A stretch of DNA of 64,000 nt from Glandiceps talaboti (taxonomy: Eukaryota; Hemichordata; Enteropneusta; Spengelidae): positions 5,440,001 to 5,504,000 of the forward strand of contig NC_135559.1 of assembly GCF_964340395.1 (NCBI RefSeq), given 5' to 3'. The notes below the pieces were generated by a model, which saw only the letters and a program-made list of their open reading frames with translations, did not search any database and was not told where the DNA came from. Positions 48,551 to 59,610 of the stretch are shown one piece after another. The translations under genes and the position numbers were made by a program. The stretch's first letter is position 1. Each line of letters starts with the position of its first letter.

Positions 48551-48855
48551 TCAATAGTCGATTTTCCAGTTCCAAGATGCATTGTGTGAGATGACGTCAC
48601 TTGTGTTGTTACATTTAGTCTTGTTGTATCTTTAGTATGTTTTAAATACGATTTTCATCAGGAAATGATGGCAAGACATGCTGACCTCTTTGAGTATGAG
48701 CGGGTTAATAGAACAATCACAGGTGAACCCAGGGTATGGTCAAGTGACAACCATCCCCCTGAGTAGCGCGTGCAAACCCCTCAGCGCGAACACAATACAT
48801 GACATTGTATGAAGAGATGCGCAATGCATCTTGGAACCAGCAACGGGTCTATTGA
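48551..48855. mobile_element. 305-bp element with about 40-bp terminal inverted repeats (MITE-like)
   Basis: The left end, TCAATAGTCGATTTTCCAG followed by TTCCAAGATGCATTGTG, and the right end, read as reverse complement, TCAATAGACCCGTTGCTGG followed by TTCCAAGATGCATTGCG, match over about 40 bases. The best block is GTTCCAAGATGCATTG. The interior is CpG-richer than the surroundings and includes GATGACGTCAC next to the left arm and AGCGCG words near the right. There is no transposase frame. No convincing target-site duplication was seen, so insertion class is open. Confidence 0.75.
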
Positions 48856-51800
48856 GGAATGAAGGCGTAGGTTAGGAAATGAAGATCAATGTGAATGATT
48901 TATTTTGTTCTTCATTTATTTATATGATGCATCTTTCATATACTTTTTGCCTTTTTATATGCATTTGATAAATCAATTATTAATAATTTGTACCAAATAA
49001 TTTATTCAAAACTTCAGTTCATTCTTAATTCTAACAGGAAAGATGCAATTAAAAAGTGAAAGGTTTAGATGTGTTTGTTATCCATTTATAATTAAAAGGA
49101 TTGAGGTTAAGATTTCATAAAGTTTGGAAATTGCTAAATATTTTATACTGAAACACAAAAGGAAACTGGATTTCTAGGGTTTCCAAAAGTTAACTAACTT
49201 TGTATGTTAACAGCATTTTTAAAATACTAAGTGTGTTTTAAATGTCTTTTTGTCATGTGGTTTTTTTTATATGGAAATTAAGCTGAAAAAAGAAGTGTGT
49301 TGAAAATAAAACACTAGTCATGGGATTAATTGATATATTTTATGAATCAGTAGTGAATGAGCACAAAAATAATTTCAATCTAGGTGTGACACAAGTCGAA
49401 GAGTCAATCAATTTTTTTTAGTAATATATATACTCATATGATATATGAACAGTATTATCATCTTGTACTTAATGTAATGAATTATGTCAGAAACAGTTGT
49501 AAATGACAATAGTTGATGATGACAAATGGGGACTAGTTGTGCTGGTAATGATAGAAACCTGAGTAGGACTGTTACATTGGTTCTCATCATATTTGATGGA
49601 TATGATGAAATACATGTATAAAGGTAATGGAGAAGCTATGTTGCTGGTTGTATTCCCTGATGGGTGGTACATCGTTGATGAGTTGGCTCTATTCAGTATG
49701 TATGATGTGATGAAAGCTATTTCACAAGCAGGATGAGGCGCATATATTGCATATGAATAACAATTATATTCCCCCTTGTTCACAACTGATAGATTCTAAG
49801 TGTGATTGGGATTTCATGGTGTCATGCATCGCTGATGAAACAAGATGAGCTCAGAATTCACCTCAAATTTTTGATGAGTTGTATTATCTAGGACAATCCA
49901 CACTTGTTGAACAAGTCAGTGACTGATTGACATTTTTCATTAAAACAGACAATATAACTAATACCTCACAGGCTTTAATTTTACTAATGGTATTTGAAAA
50001 TCTTCAGAACACACACAACAATAATTTCCTAAATGCATACCATATTGTCAGTTAATAAGCAAGCAGTTTTAATATACATATAGAATATTATATGCTGTGG
50101 GATTAACTTGAAAATCATCAGTGGATAAACAAAATAATTTTCACCTTACATAAATAAATGTGTTCCAAATTTAAAGCTTCAAAGAAAATCGCTTATAAAA
50201 TATTACATCATGTAAACCATTGTATTCTTATCAAATGCACATTATAACAAACTGTCAAAATTAAATTTGAAAATCCACAGGTACATTTTAACATTTAAGA
50301 ATCACATAAAATTTGATAAATGTGATGATTAGTTTTGAAAGATACTTGATTATCTGTATTACATCAAACTGACACATTAGGGTGAATGCATGCCCATTCT
50401 GTGCTGAAGACAATCAATACTTATTAATTATGCTGAAATAGATTGGATACATTCGTTAATGTTAAATATTTAATCTACTTATTACAGGACAAGTAAAATT
50501 ATAGATAAGTGAAATCGATGTTTATAATTTACATGCAAATCATTACTTTCTGAAGAGTAGGGGTTGTCAAGTTAAAAGACGGATCACATGTCAAGTAATG
50601 TATGCATGTTAAAGTGTATCATAGCAGAAATAATTAATTCTGACAGATGAGTTTATTTTTCCATTTCACCTCACTTAAAGCTACCAGTGCAATTTAATAA
50701 CACGACATTTTTTCTAGATATTTCAATTTTGTAGGGCTTATTACATGACATACAAGTTACATTTGCCTGCCAATTTTTGACATCCATTATATACTAGGAA
50801 ATTAGCAGTGTGTATGTTTGCTAAGATTTGGGACCCTGATAACAGATGGTAGAAATGTGCATGGGAAAACTAATGGTATAGATTTAGTAGTAACCCTGTA
50901 AAACATGTGAATTCCTGTGCTGATATAGCCATTTCCTCCATAAAATCTGTTAATATTTGTCTTACATACTTATTTAAATTTCTATTATTTAACCAATAAT
51001 ATGCAAATTACCAAATTAAAATTTTTTGAGGTTTTTGACAGCCACATGTAATCTTTTACTATACATGAATTATAGTTCAGTATCTGTATTTTCATTAAAT
51101 TTTAGTATTTTGCATACAGTGTGTGAGAATTTTAGTAGCTTCATTTTTATCTACCAACCAGGTGTTGTATATAAATAGACTAAATTTTAACAAATTGTAT
51201 TTTATTGCCTGAAAATTTATGATGTATTGTGTTTTTATGATCATCTGAAAATTATTTATGGCAAAGATATGTAATTAAATTGTCTCTAATAGTTCATATA
51301 GGGCAGATTGTAACAAATTGTTTTGTTTGAGAGCTCTGCAGAACCAAAAATCATCAATTTATATCCACATATTGGGTACCTGTTACTGTTCTTGTGTGAA
51401 TGTAGAATGAGGAGGTGAAACTGGCAAGTATGTCTTAAAAAAACTTGAGCTTTAATGTCCTGATATTTCAAATCATAATCAGTGTTATCCGACTAGATCA
51501 GGACATTTCTTGAGCATTTGTAAGAAACTTCACATTTGTTTTCACACACAAATGGTGATAATAAAGAGGTTACATCTAACTGACTAGTATTATTTAAGCT
51601 TGTCTTTAGCCATGAGGTCGAAAAAAGCATGTGAATAAAAAATGCTGCATAAATGTAAGCCGGCGAGATGAACTGACCTATGTACATTGTATAATTTATA
51701 GATGTATCTGTGCTGTTTACGTAAAAAGTACAAGGCTAAAAAACTAGGTGTGAAAGCTGCAGGAGACAGATAAGATGAGAGAGAAGAACCAACTAATGTA

Positions 51801-52945
51801 TGATTTAGAGGTGTCTGCAGCCTTGAGTTGCAAAATGACAAATTTGAGGTGTGAAAGCTAATGAACAGAACTGGCCCTGTATAACATCTACATGATTAGG
51901 AAAAAAGCACAAGAATAGAAAAAAGGTTCTTGACATAACATCATGTGCAGGAAAGCAGCATCTGTACAGTGTAGGGTCCATAACCTTTGAGGCGGTTTGA
52001 GTGACAATGAATATAACCAGCAGTGTCAGCCATTTCCTTGAAAGCCTTACAAGACTGTCATATTACCTATATACAATCTTATTAATATTACAACTTACAA
52101 ATCCCAAAGTAATACACTAGTGTCCTGTATTCAGTTCCTTACAAGTTAATGTCAGATGTTCAATAATTGCTTTAAATGTCACAGAAAGGTAGAGATGCTT
52201 AGCTCCATGTATTAACCCTAAGTTGAGTCATTTTTCTCTCTACATGTACTTTGTTAAGTACAATGTATCACGGTCATTGTGTTACTGGTCGGCTTAAGGA
52301 AAAATTTGTTTACAAAACTTGTCAGGATATTCAATTTTTGTCGCAATTAGTTGTATTAATTCTGTTAAACAAAGTCTTTGTGTATGGAGCTAACTAAAAC
52401 TGCCAACAATCTGTGAATCATGAACCTTACATCCATTTATTCATTTATTGAAAATATTTAAAATTTGACCAAAAGCTGTATTACATGTTCTCAGGTGTTG
52501 TTTTTGTTAATTCCTATATAGTTTTTAAAGTGCTGAGATTACATGTTTATTTTAATTTATACTGCATATTTATAACATATAAGGTACTCACAGTATTGTA
52601 CTTACTGGAGCACATTATCTGAACTCCAACCTGGCATCAAGATATAACTCATAAATGGTTCGCTGATGTTATCAAGCATACATATCAAAAATTGTTCAGA
52701 AAATCCCTACTATGCAATCAAGTGTTTTAACAATTCCAGAGAGGACAATAGAAAACTTGCAAACCTGCCATGTTGAATGTTGCATCATGGGAAATATGAT
52801 AATAAAGACTAATCAATTAGTATTGTAAACAATGTTGTTAAATTGTTTATAACCATAAAGCTTGACCAGTGTGGGAGGTTTATTTCATCGGTAGCTCCAG
52901 ATAAGATATTACGATAACCACAGATAATCCCATAGTCCTTTGCAT
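48856..52945. other. AT-rich non-coding stretch, no gene seen
   Basis: Several minus-strand frames of 60-98 codons (for example 49487-49783, Ser/Thr rich) have no recognisable domain. TTGCATCATGGGAAATA lies near 52780. No arrays or element ends were resolved. Confidence 0.5.
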
Positions 52946-52959
52946 CTGAGCATGCTCAG
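52946..52959. repeat. Perfect 14-bp palindrome CTGAGCATGCTCAG
   Basis: The word is its own reverse complement and sits in a slightly GC-richer context. It resembles the GCATGC-centred sites bound by some transcription factors, but a role is speculative. Confidence 0.8.
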
Positions 52960-54284
52960 TCTGGATTGCAAGTTCCCTATTGCAATGTTATTGAAGGCAT
53001 GCTTTGACATTCAAATCATTTTAAACTAGTCTATAAGTGTAATCAAGGTTATTATGTAATTATTTTCATTTGAGTAAAAAGTTTATAAACTCTTGCCATT
53101 TTAAATTCTTAGGTGTAGAATAATTGTAAAAAGTATAAGAAGGGGGATGTTCAGAACTCATATGTTTCAATCTCAGATAAAAATAACCTTTTAATTTCTT
53201 GTGGTAATTTGAAATTCTCCAATTTTATATGTAACTCGATAGGTATAAAAGCCTAATACTGTAATTTTGATAAATTTCGTAGAAACCAAGTATTTTTGTA
53301 AAATTGATTAGGTCAGAGTACAGTGTGTGTGCACACATGATTTATCTTGCAGGACCTAATATTGTGTTATATAGATTCACATATTTCACCATCATTACAA
53401 ATACTTGTGATCTTTCTAGTCAACATTTTAAGATTTGCAATATGTAGGTGATATGTATGTCCACATCACTCCAAACAAATCAAAATGACTTGTGAGAGCT
53501 TTGTCTTGTAGACTCTAGACTGTTCAAATTTAATTTAGTGAGCTAACAGTGAAGACTTTCCTCAAACAAAGCAGAATATGCTTCAGACTCTGAATCTGAG
53601 CCCTTGGGAACTAGTCTTCACTGTCAGACAGCAATGAAAACCTGACTCCTATTTTGTGTTAACATGATGACCCTTTGGCCTTCAGATTCAGATACCTGCC
53701 TAAAATTATGAATTATTGAGAATGACAGGCAACCAGAATCAATGCTAAGTTTAGGCTGCACATAGGCATGTATGTGCCCTCGCTATAATGCTGTTAATAG
53801 GGGAAGTGAAGTATACGATTGACTGTTTTTATGGCACTGTCGAGATACATCGTTAGCCCTCGTGATCTCCACTTCTCTTGACTACATTTTCAAACGGTTA
53901 ATGTAGTTACACCCTAAAAAATCATTATCAAAAACATGTATGTTAAATTTACATAACTATATGTAAATAGCATGTAAATTATCACATGTCCACTACATAT
54001 CCATGATGATGCTTTGCCTACACATCGCAATACATGTTCATTTGCATAATTTGCTCATGAATATTAATAGTCTGAAGAGTTTTCACACTTTTAGAGAAGA
54101 AAGCAGGTCAAAAGATGATTTTTCAAATCGTTATTATCAGTTTTGACAATATGAATCAAGACAATTGGAGAAGGCAAGGGCTAGGAGGTATGACCAGCTA
54201 ACGTCATGTATCGTGCCGTAAACAGATTAAGTATACAAGTACATTGTACCTAGCCTATATCCTGGGGCCTATATATGTTCTATG
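52960..54284. other. Non-coding stretch with one spaced inverted repeat
   Basis: ACAGTGAAGACT at 53546-53557 is exactly complementary to AGTCTTCACTGT at 53613-53624, with a 55-base spacer that itself contains CAGACTCTGAATCTG-type partial palindromes. No gene was seen. Confidence 0.5.
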
Positions 54285-54500
54285 ATTTTTAGCACAACTG
54301 AGTTCAATAGTGCATATAGGCATGGTCAAATATCTATCTGTCTCTCTCTCTATGTGTATAAAGTCAAAAACTGCTGGACCAATTGCCTTGCATGCATATC
54401 ACTTCATTTGAATAATTATATGCGATGCTCCATGGTGACAAACAAGCTGATTGGACAATTATGCATGGAGACTGGATGTGAGAGATTGAACAGAATATAC
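54285..54500 (-). mobile_element. Hairpin-ended, microsatellite-bearing dispersed element, copy 2 (reverse)
   Basis: Reading forward, the copy has TTTTTAGCACAACTGAGTTC and AATAGTGCATATAGG (remnant terminal hairpin), a CTGTCTCTCTCT microsatellite, GTGTATAAAGTCAAAAACTG and GCTGGACCAATTGCCTT, then ATTTGAATAATTATATGC. This is the reverse-orientation counterpart of 4690-4866 (TTTTAGCAC, hairpin, microsatellite, CCACTGGATCAATTGATTT). The hairpin is more decayed here. The far boundary is uncertain. Confidence 0.55.
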
Positions 54501-54694
54501 CATAAGTGCTGTAAATAGGCTATGCCATACCTGTTCTATGTGCCATAAATCTTGAACACACTGAATGGCTGCATACATCGCTTAAATATTCAAATATAGA
54601 TAGCAAGTTATAGATAAAGCAAGTTCCAAGTCAGTGCATAATAGTATATTATAGTTTCCGATCTGTGTGTACATGTATGTGTGCATTACACTGC

Positions 54695-55085
54695 TTATAG
54701 GTGAAGTAGAGTTCTAGGTCTACATGTAATTGCCTTGTTCTGTAGGTTGGAAAAGCAAAGTTCCACAGCTAAGCATAATTGTCTTATACTACTGCTGATA
54801 GCAGAAGCAAAGTTCCAGGTCTGCAGTACATATGATTACCCTAAACTGGGGAAGCAAAGTTCCTGGCAAGTCTACATGTAATTGTCTTGTACTGCTGGCA
54901 GGGGAAGCAAAGTTCCAGGTCTAATTGCCTAATATTGCTTGTAGGGGAAGCAAAGTTCCAGAACTATGCATGATTACTTTATACAATAGTTCTATGGCTG
55001 CTTGTAGGGGAAGCAAGGTTCCAAGGCTAGGCATAATTGCCTTTAATAATACTTCAGCTCGTAGGGGAAGCAGAGTTCCAGGGCG
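54695..55085. repeat. Irregular tandem repeat of 43-63 bp on GGGGAAGCAAAGTTCCAGG, 8 copies
   Basis: The AAGCAAAGTTCC word, or a close variant, starts at 54703, 54753, 54805, 54852, 54905, 54948, 55011 and 55068. It is followed in most units by AGGTCTA or AGCTA, a CATAATTGCCTTATACT-type block and GCTTGTAGG. The core GGAAGCAAAGTTCC has inverted GGAA/TTCC arms. The core is much better conserved than the linkers. Confidence 0.9.
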
Positions 55086-56825
55086 ACAGTAATACCTCAT
55101 GTACAGCTAGCAGACGTTCAGTGCCTGGCAATGATATGCATTATGAATACCAAAATAAATAATAGCTGATGGCAAAGCAACTTTGACTGGCTTGTACGTT
55201 TACTATATCATGATACATGATATTGATCACAGTGCCTGGTCTGTATCTATAAGCTAAGTATACTGCGAATAGTTGGGTCTCCATATAGTACAATTATGTA
55301 CCACAGGACCATCCATTACTCTGATAGAATGTATCAATGCATGTACTTTGTGTACCTTATCAAATACTCTCTGCATTTCGTTCCTTCTTAGGTGGCATCT
55401 TGTTTCCAATTCTCCATTTCTATGTTTTAACAAGTAACCCATACATCATCTGAGTTAATAGTAAGAGCATCATAAAATGCAATGCTATGAATGTAACATA
55501 CATGCACTGTACTATCAACTATATCATGTGATAGGCGTATTAGAATACCTGTGTCTAGACTCTTGAAATTCAAATTATTCCAATTATAATCTTTATTAAA
55601 CATATGTAACTGTAGCCAGCTGTATTCATTTAGATGGAAGCAAACAATTATTTTAACTTGTTCCAAAGAATGTCAACTGACAAAACTTGTAACAAAAAAG
55701 TTTGAGACAAACATTTGAATTACTATTCCAAGTGTAGAAAGCAGAGTTGTTGTTTTTAAAAAAAAAAATAATGTTTGAAGTTGTTGGCAGTTTTGTGGTA
55801 TACTGAGTATTACCTCTTTATTTGCACAGTAAATGGCTGCACTTCACACAAATATCTTTATGTAGACATTTCTATGATATTTCTTTTGAAAATAAGAAGT
55901 TATTTGTTGTATAGTTAGAATAAACCGTAACTATCTTCAGGTTTCTCACTATACTTCACTGCTTGGATGAACAATAAGTAACTGATATAAACACATACAT
56001 GCTGTACTGTAAATGATACCTCATATATGCAAGCCAAGTTGAAGGTGTTCAAACAAAAAGTATGTGATTTATGCCCAGGTTATTCTATGTCTATGTCATT
56101 GCAGGTAGTGGTAAGTAATATGACTGAACATTCAAAATCACCAGTAAGTTTTCTGGATTTATCATAACTTATGTACTCAGAAGTATAGTTATGTTGTTCC
56201 CAAATATTTTTCTTTATTCAGCTTAAAAATGTGGTTGACCTAACGCGGTGTTGTCAGTGATCATCTTTCAACCTGTTTTCTTCTGTAAAAGTTTGGTCAC
56301 CTCAGATATCTATGCATCATTAGCTATGTTATCAATGTGGTAGTAGCGTTACGTGGACAGATGTCAACTTGTTAATGGTTGAATTCACCCAGACATCTAA
56401 TAGCAATGGTTTTAATAGAGGCTAATTGCTGTGATATTGTTAGTATTAGGACTCTTTAAGAGTCCTGAAATAGAAAGGTTTTTAAGTGTTACATTGTAAA
56501 TGGATGGATTCCATTTCTAGAATGTGATTGCTGCATAGTCTTGCTATATTTAGTCCACAACTAATTCTACTAAAAGTGGCAGGCTGGAAAGTACAAGTAT
56601 TACTTTGCAGCCGTTGTGTTCACCTAATCATAGAAGTGTGTCCATTCGTTTACTTGTCATAGACATGTAAGTGTATAGCTGACGCTGAACATGCAACTTT
56701 TAAGTATTACATACTAATGGCAAAAACATGTTCCCTGAGTAGAACTTCAACAGTATACAGACACTGTTAAAGGTTAATTGTGTCCTGGGAACTGATTTTC
56801 ATGAATTCAAAGTGAAGTTACTTGT
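55086..56825. other. Non-coding stretch with two adjoining minus-strand frames
   Basis: Frames at 55427-55666 and 55254-55442 are described separately. A perfect 9-bp hairpin, AGGACTCTT-T-AAGAGTCCT, lies at 56448-56466. An A run lies near 55760. No gene was supported. Confidence 0.5.
55254..55666 (-). pseudogene. Two adjoining minus-strand frames one base out of phase; weak candidate coding relic
   Basis: The upstream frame (55666-55427, 79 codons) and the downstream frame (55442-55254, 62 codons) overlap by 16 bases in different phases. Together they give about 135 residues with a balanced, charged composition, for example LETRCHLRRNEMQRVFDKVH, unlike the Cys/Ile/Phe-rich chance frames elsewhere. 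I do not recognise the protein. A frameshifted relic of a mobile-element or host exon is possible, but two chance frames explain it equally well. Confidence 0.15.
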
Positions 56826-57190
56826 GTCACGTTTCTTCATAAATATTCTGCAGAAAAGTTCTGCAGTTCCATTTAATGTGTAGATGAAAAAAGACAAATT
56901 ATGTTCTCAAAAAAAAAAAAAAAATTGAAAAAGGGCAGATGTATTTTATGATTAGGGAATGACAGTGAAGGTAATTCTCATGATAGATAATGATATATTA
57001 TATAAAAATGTATACATCTTTTCACGAATATTTTACAGAAACATTCTGCAGTGCTATCTAATATATAGACAAAAAAAAAACCCTGTCCAAACAAAAAGTC
57101 TGGAAAAAAAGACAGGTGTACTTTAAACTTATGAAAGATGAAAGAGAGAATGTATTCTCATGGTAGACATTGCTTAGCTTTACATTCTGT
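56826..57190. repeat. Diverged tandem duplication, about 185 bp, 2 copies
   Basis: Copy 1 (from about 56832) and copy 2 (from about 57017) share in order TTCTTCATAAATATTCTGCAG / TTTTCACGAATATTTTACAG, TTCTGCAGT, ATCTAAT / ATTTAAT, TAGAC or TAGATGA, an A run, a GGCAGATGTATTTTA- or GACAGGTGTACTTTA-type block, and ATTCTCATGATAGA / ATTCTCATGGTAGA. The A runs differ in length. Confidence 0.82.
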
Positions 57191-59086
57191 ACCTGACAGT
57201 GATTTCACCTGGGAAAAAGATATAAAATTTGTGTTGATATTACTGGCATATATCTACTGTTCATACAAGTGTGAGTCTCTGGAGTGTCATTAAACAGGTG
57301 GGTGAGGTTAGAGTACTATAGGGGATAATTACAACAGGATATCAATAGACATGTATATTATATTCCCACATCAACTTGTTGATCTGTCGGCAGCTGTGCA
57401 TGGGTATGACTTACTGGAGACTATTAGTTTCAATATTCATAGAAATTACTGTTTGGGCCTTTTAATTTGAATGATTAGCCAAAATGAAAACAAATGGTGT
57501 AATTTTGATTAGGGCAGCCTGAAGTTAATTCTATGTTTCCCATGAACTGCCTAACTCTATATTTTTTTTCAGTCTGTTGAAATAGTAAGAAATATCAGTG
57601 CCCTGTATGGCAGGATTTGATTGAAATCACAACGTCACTAATTGTAAGATGGCTACCCCATAAGAGCATATCAGAGGGAAAATGATTGTTTGTTTCTGAT
57701 ATCAGGACCCTTTATTTAAAGAATTGATTCAGTGTTTCCTTCTGACTTTAATTGTCATTAAGTCATTCAGACTTATATACAAATTATGAATTGAAAATAT
57801 CATTAATATGACTGTACAGATACGTTTACATTTTTCACTTCCAGAATCGACCGACTGGATTATCAGTTTTGCAGTGTTATGATGAAAAGCATAGAATTAA
57901 CTAAAGACTGCCCTTACTCAATCCTATTTTTAACGGTATCTGGTTGAATTTCTATTTTCTATGCTTAATTATGCTTTTTGGAGGATTTTATTATCATTAC
58001 AGAAAATTAAAGTGTACTGTCAACAGTTGTGCTACAACGCCATTGGCGCTTTTATGTTATATGTTTTGTTGTAAAAAACTGCAAGTCTGAATGACTTAAT
58101 TAAGAATTAATCCGTTTTTTTCTGAAATTCAAAATTTTGTAGTGGCATAAAAAAGGGGTCAATACATTATCTGGAATGAACTAAACCTTACATCTTTCCA
58201 AAACAATGTCAATATATAGATTGAATGAATGAAGGGTTAAGGAGTAATTGGGAGGGCAGTACAGTCTTTCAGTTTTGCACGCTTGTTATTATTACTTCTG
58301 TGATGTATTCACTCAGTTCAACAAGTGTGATGACTAAGAACTGATATTCTCAAGGGAAATTCATTCAGGATGTCTTCAGAATAATTCTATTTGTGACCCC
58401 GACATAACATGCTACAGTACAATTTTGTTGAAAATGTAACAACACCCAGAACAGACCAATGTCGTCAGTAATTACTGAGTGTGAATTTTAAATGATGCAA
58501 ATGACCTCTACATCTATACATACAGTTTTATTGTAAATTTGCCCCTGTCCTCTTGAGTCTGTTCAGCCATCGTAAATATTGATATTATACTGTCTGTACT
58601 CAGTAAGCAGTGTAAGGCGTGTATGCAAGTCACAAGGCAATATACCCATGTACAAAGAAGATCTTAAGCATTTGAAAGTCGTTTGTATCAATAAACGTTG
58701 ATTGGGAATATGTCAGTCTAGACTTGGGTACTAATGTATAGTATGCATGTTTGAATTTCAAATAGATGTGATAGCAAACTTTAATCTCTCTGTAATATAA
58801 TTTATAACCTGACAAAGAAATTAGCACAGTGGCAATGGAGGTTTTGTATTAAACATGGAAATGGATGCTTGGGTTTCCATGCTACTATAATGCTTAATTG
58901 AGGTTTCGGCTTAAACTTAACACAAACAAAAAACTATTGCGGCATGTTGATAGAAACTACTGCTATGATTAGTATTCAGCTTCCGGGCCGAACGTGGCAG
59001 ACGATGTTCAGCGCTGTGTATATTATACGTTGTTTTGCGTTTCTCGGTCTACAAATTCACTGGAATTGGCAAAACTATCAAATAAT
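57191..59086. other. AT-rich non-coding stretch, no gene seen
   Basis: Short frames only. The 95-codon plus frame at 58944-59231 is an artefact of reading into the palindrome that follows. Confidence 0.55.
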
Positions 59087-59228
59087 AACAATAATGTACG
59101 CCCTCCCAGTCCATAATGGACTCAAGCAAACTTTGCACTCCATAATGGGCTCGGCTGTCGCCTCGCCCATTATGTCGTTCAAAGTTTGCTTGAGTCCATT
59201 ATGGGCTGGGAGGGCGTACATTATTGTT
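59087..59228. mobile_element. 142-bp near-perfect palindrome (foldback element), TAAT on both flanks
   Basis: The segment is self-complementary around 59157/59158: about 63 of 71 position pairs match, counting one G:T. The outer 49 pairs (59087-59135 with 59180-59228) contain a single G:T and no other mismatch. Arms include AACAATAATGTACGCCCTCC on the left and GGAGGGCGTACATTATTGTT on the right. CCATAATGG / CCATTATGG words recur in each arm. TAAT at 59083-59086 and at 59229-59232 directly flanks the palindrome and is a candidate target-site duplication. It contains no gene. Foldback MITE is the best reading; the transcript would be a long hairpin. Confidence 0.9.
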
Positions 59229-59267
59229 TAATTATACATATAATCACTTGCAAGCTTTCTTTGTGAG

Positions 59268-59360
59268 AAAGTGACCTTTGACCCTGACCTTAACCTTCTT
59301 GGTCAATTATCAGAATCGAGCAAATTTCTTACATATTGCAGACAGTCTGCAGCATTTGTG
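59268..59360 (+). repeat. GACCTTGA-type dispersed repeat, copy 2
   Basis: TGACCTTTGACC at about 59270 is a direct repeat of the nuclear-receptor half-site with one-base spacing (DR1) read on the minus strand. It is followed by CTGACCTTAACCTTC, TTGGTCAATTATCAGAATC and ACATATTGCAGACA. The order matches the copies at 45236 and 59543. Confidence 0.65.
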
Positions 59361-59542
59361 TATGTGTATTAAGGTAATGCAGAACAAAGAGAAGTATTAT
59401 AACACTCACCACTTTTGGTGCTCACATAACTGTTAACTGAATCGTGGCCATATTTGTATTGAACAATTATTATTTACTGCATACCAAAAACATGGGGATT
59501 GCATTCAAACGTCTATCCCAATATTATTAGATGAAACTTTCT

Positions 59543-59610
59543 TTTGACCTTGAGGGTCAGTTATCAAATTCAGCCATTTCCTCATATGACAGACACTTTT
59601 TAGTATTTAT
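59543..59610 (+). repeat. GACCTTGA-type dispersed repeat, copy 3
   Basis: TTTTGACCTTGAGGGTCAGT is followed by TATCAAATTCAGCCATTTCC, TCATATGACAGACAC and TTTTTAGTATTT. It matches copy 2 over about 60 bases, with substitutions. Confidence 0.62.

Noticed and set aside
49487-49783. 98-codon Ser/Thr-rich minus-strand frame
   Set aside because: It overlaps a GATG-rich segment on the plus strand that produces Ser/Thr/His codons; no domain or splice evidence.
52775-52960. Possible inverted-repeat element between TTGCATCATGGGAAATA and the CTGAGCATGCTCAG palindrome
   Set aside because: The two ends share only short words such as ATGGGA in inverted orientation, too little to define an element.
56909-56924. 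Poly-A run as the tail of a retroposed copy
   Set aside because: The A run sits inside a 185-bp tandem duplication whose other copy has a shorter A run at the same place. No retroposon body or target-site duplication was seen.
58944-59231. 95-codon plus-strand frame
   Set aside because: About half of it is the GC-richer palindrome at 59087-59228, which keeps stops rare. No recognisable domain.
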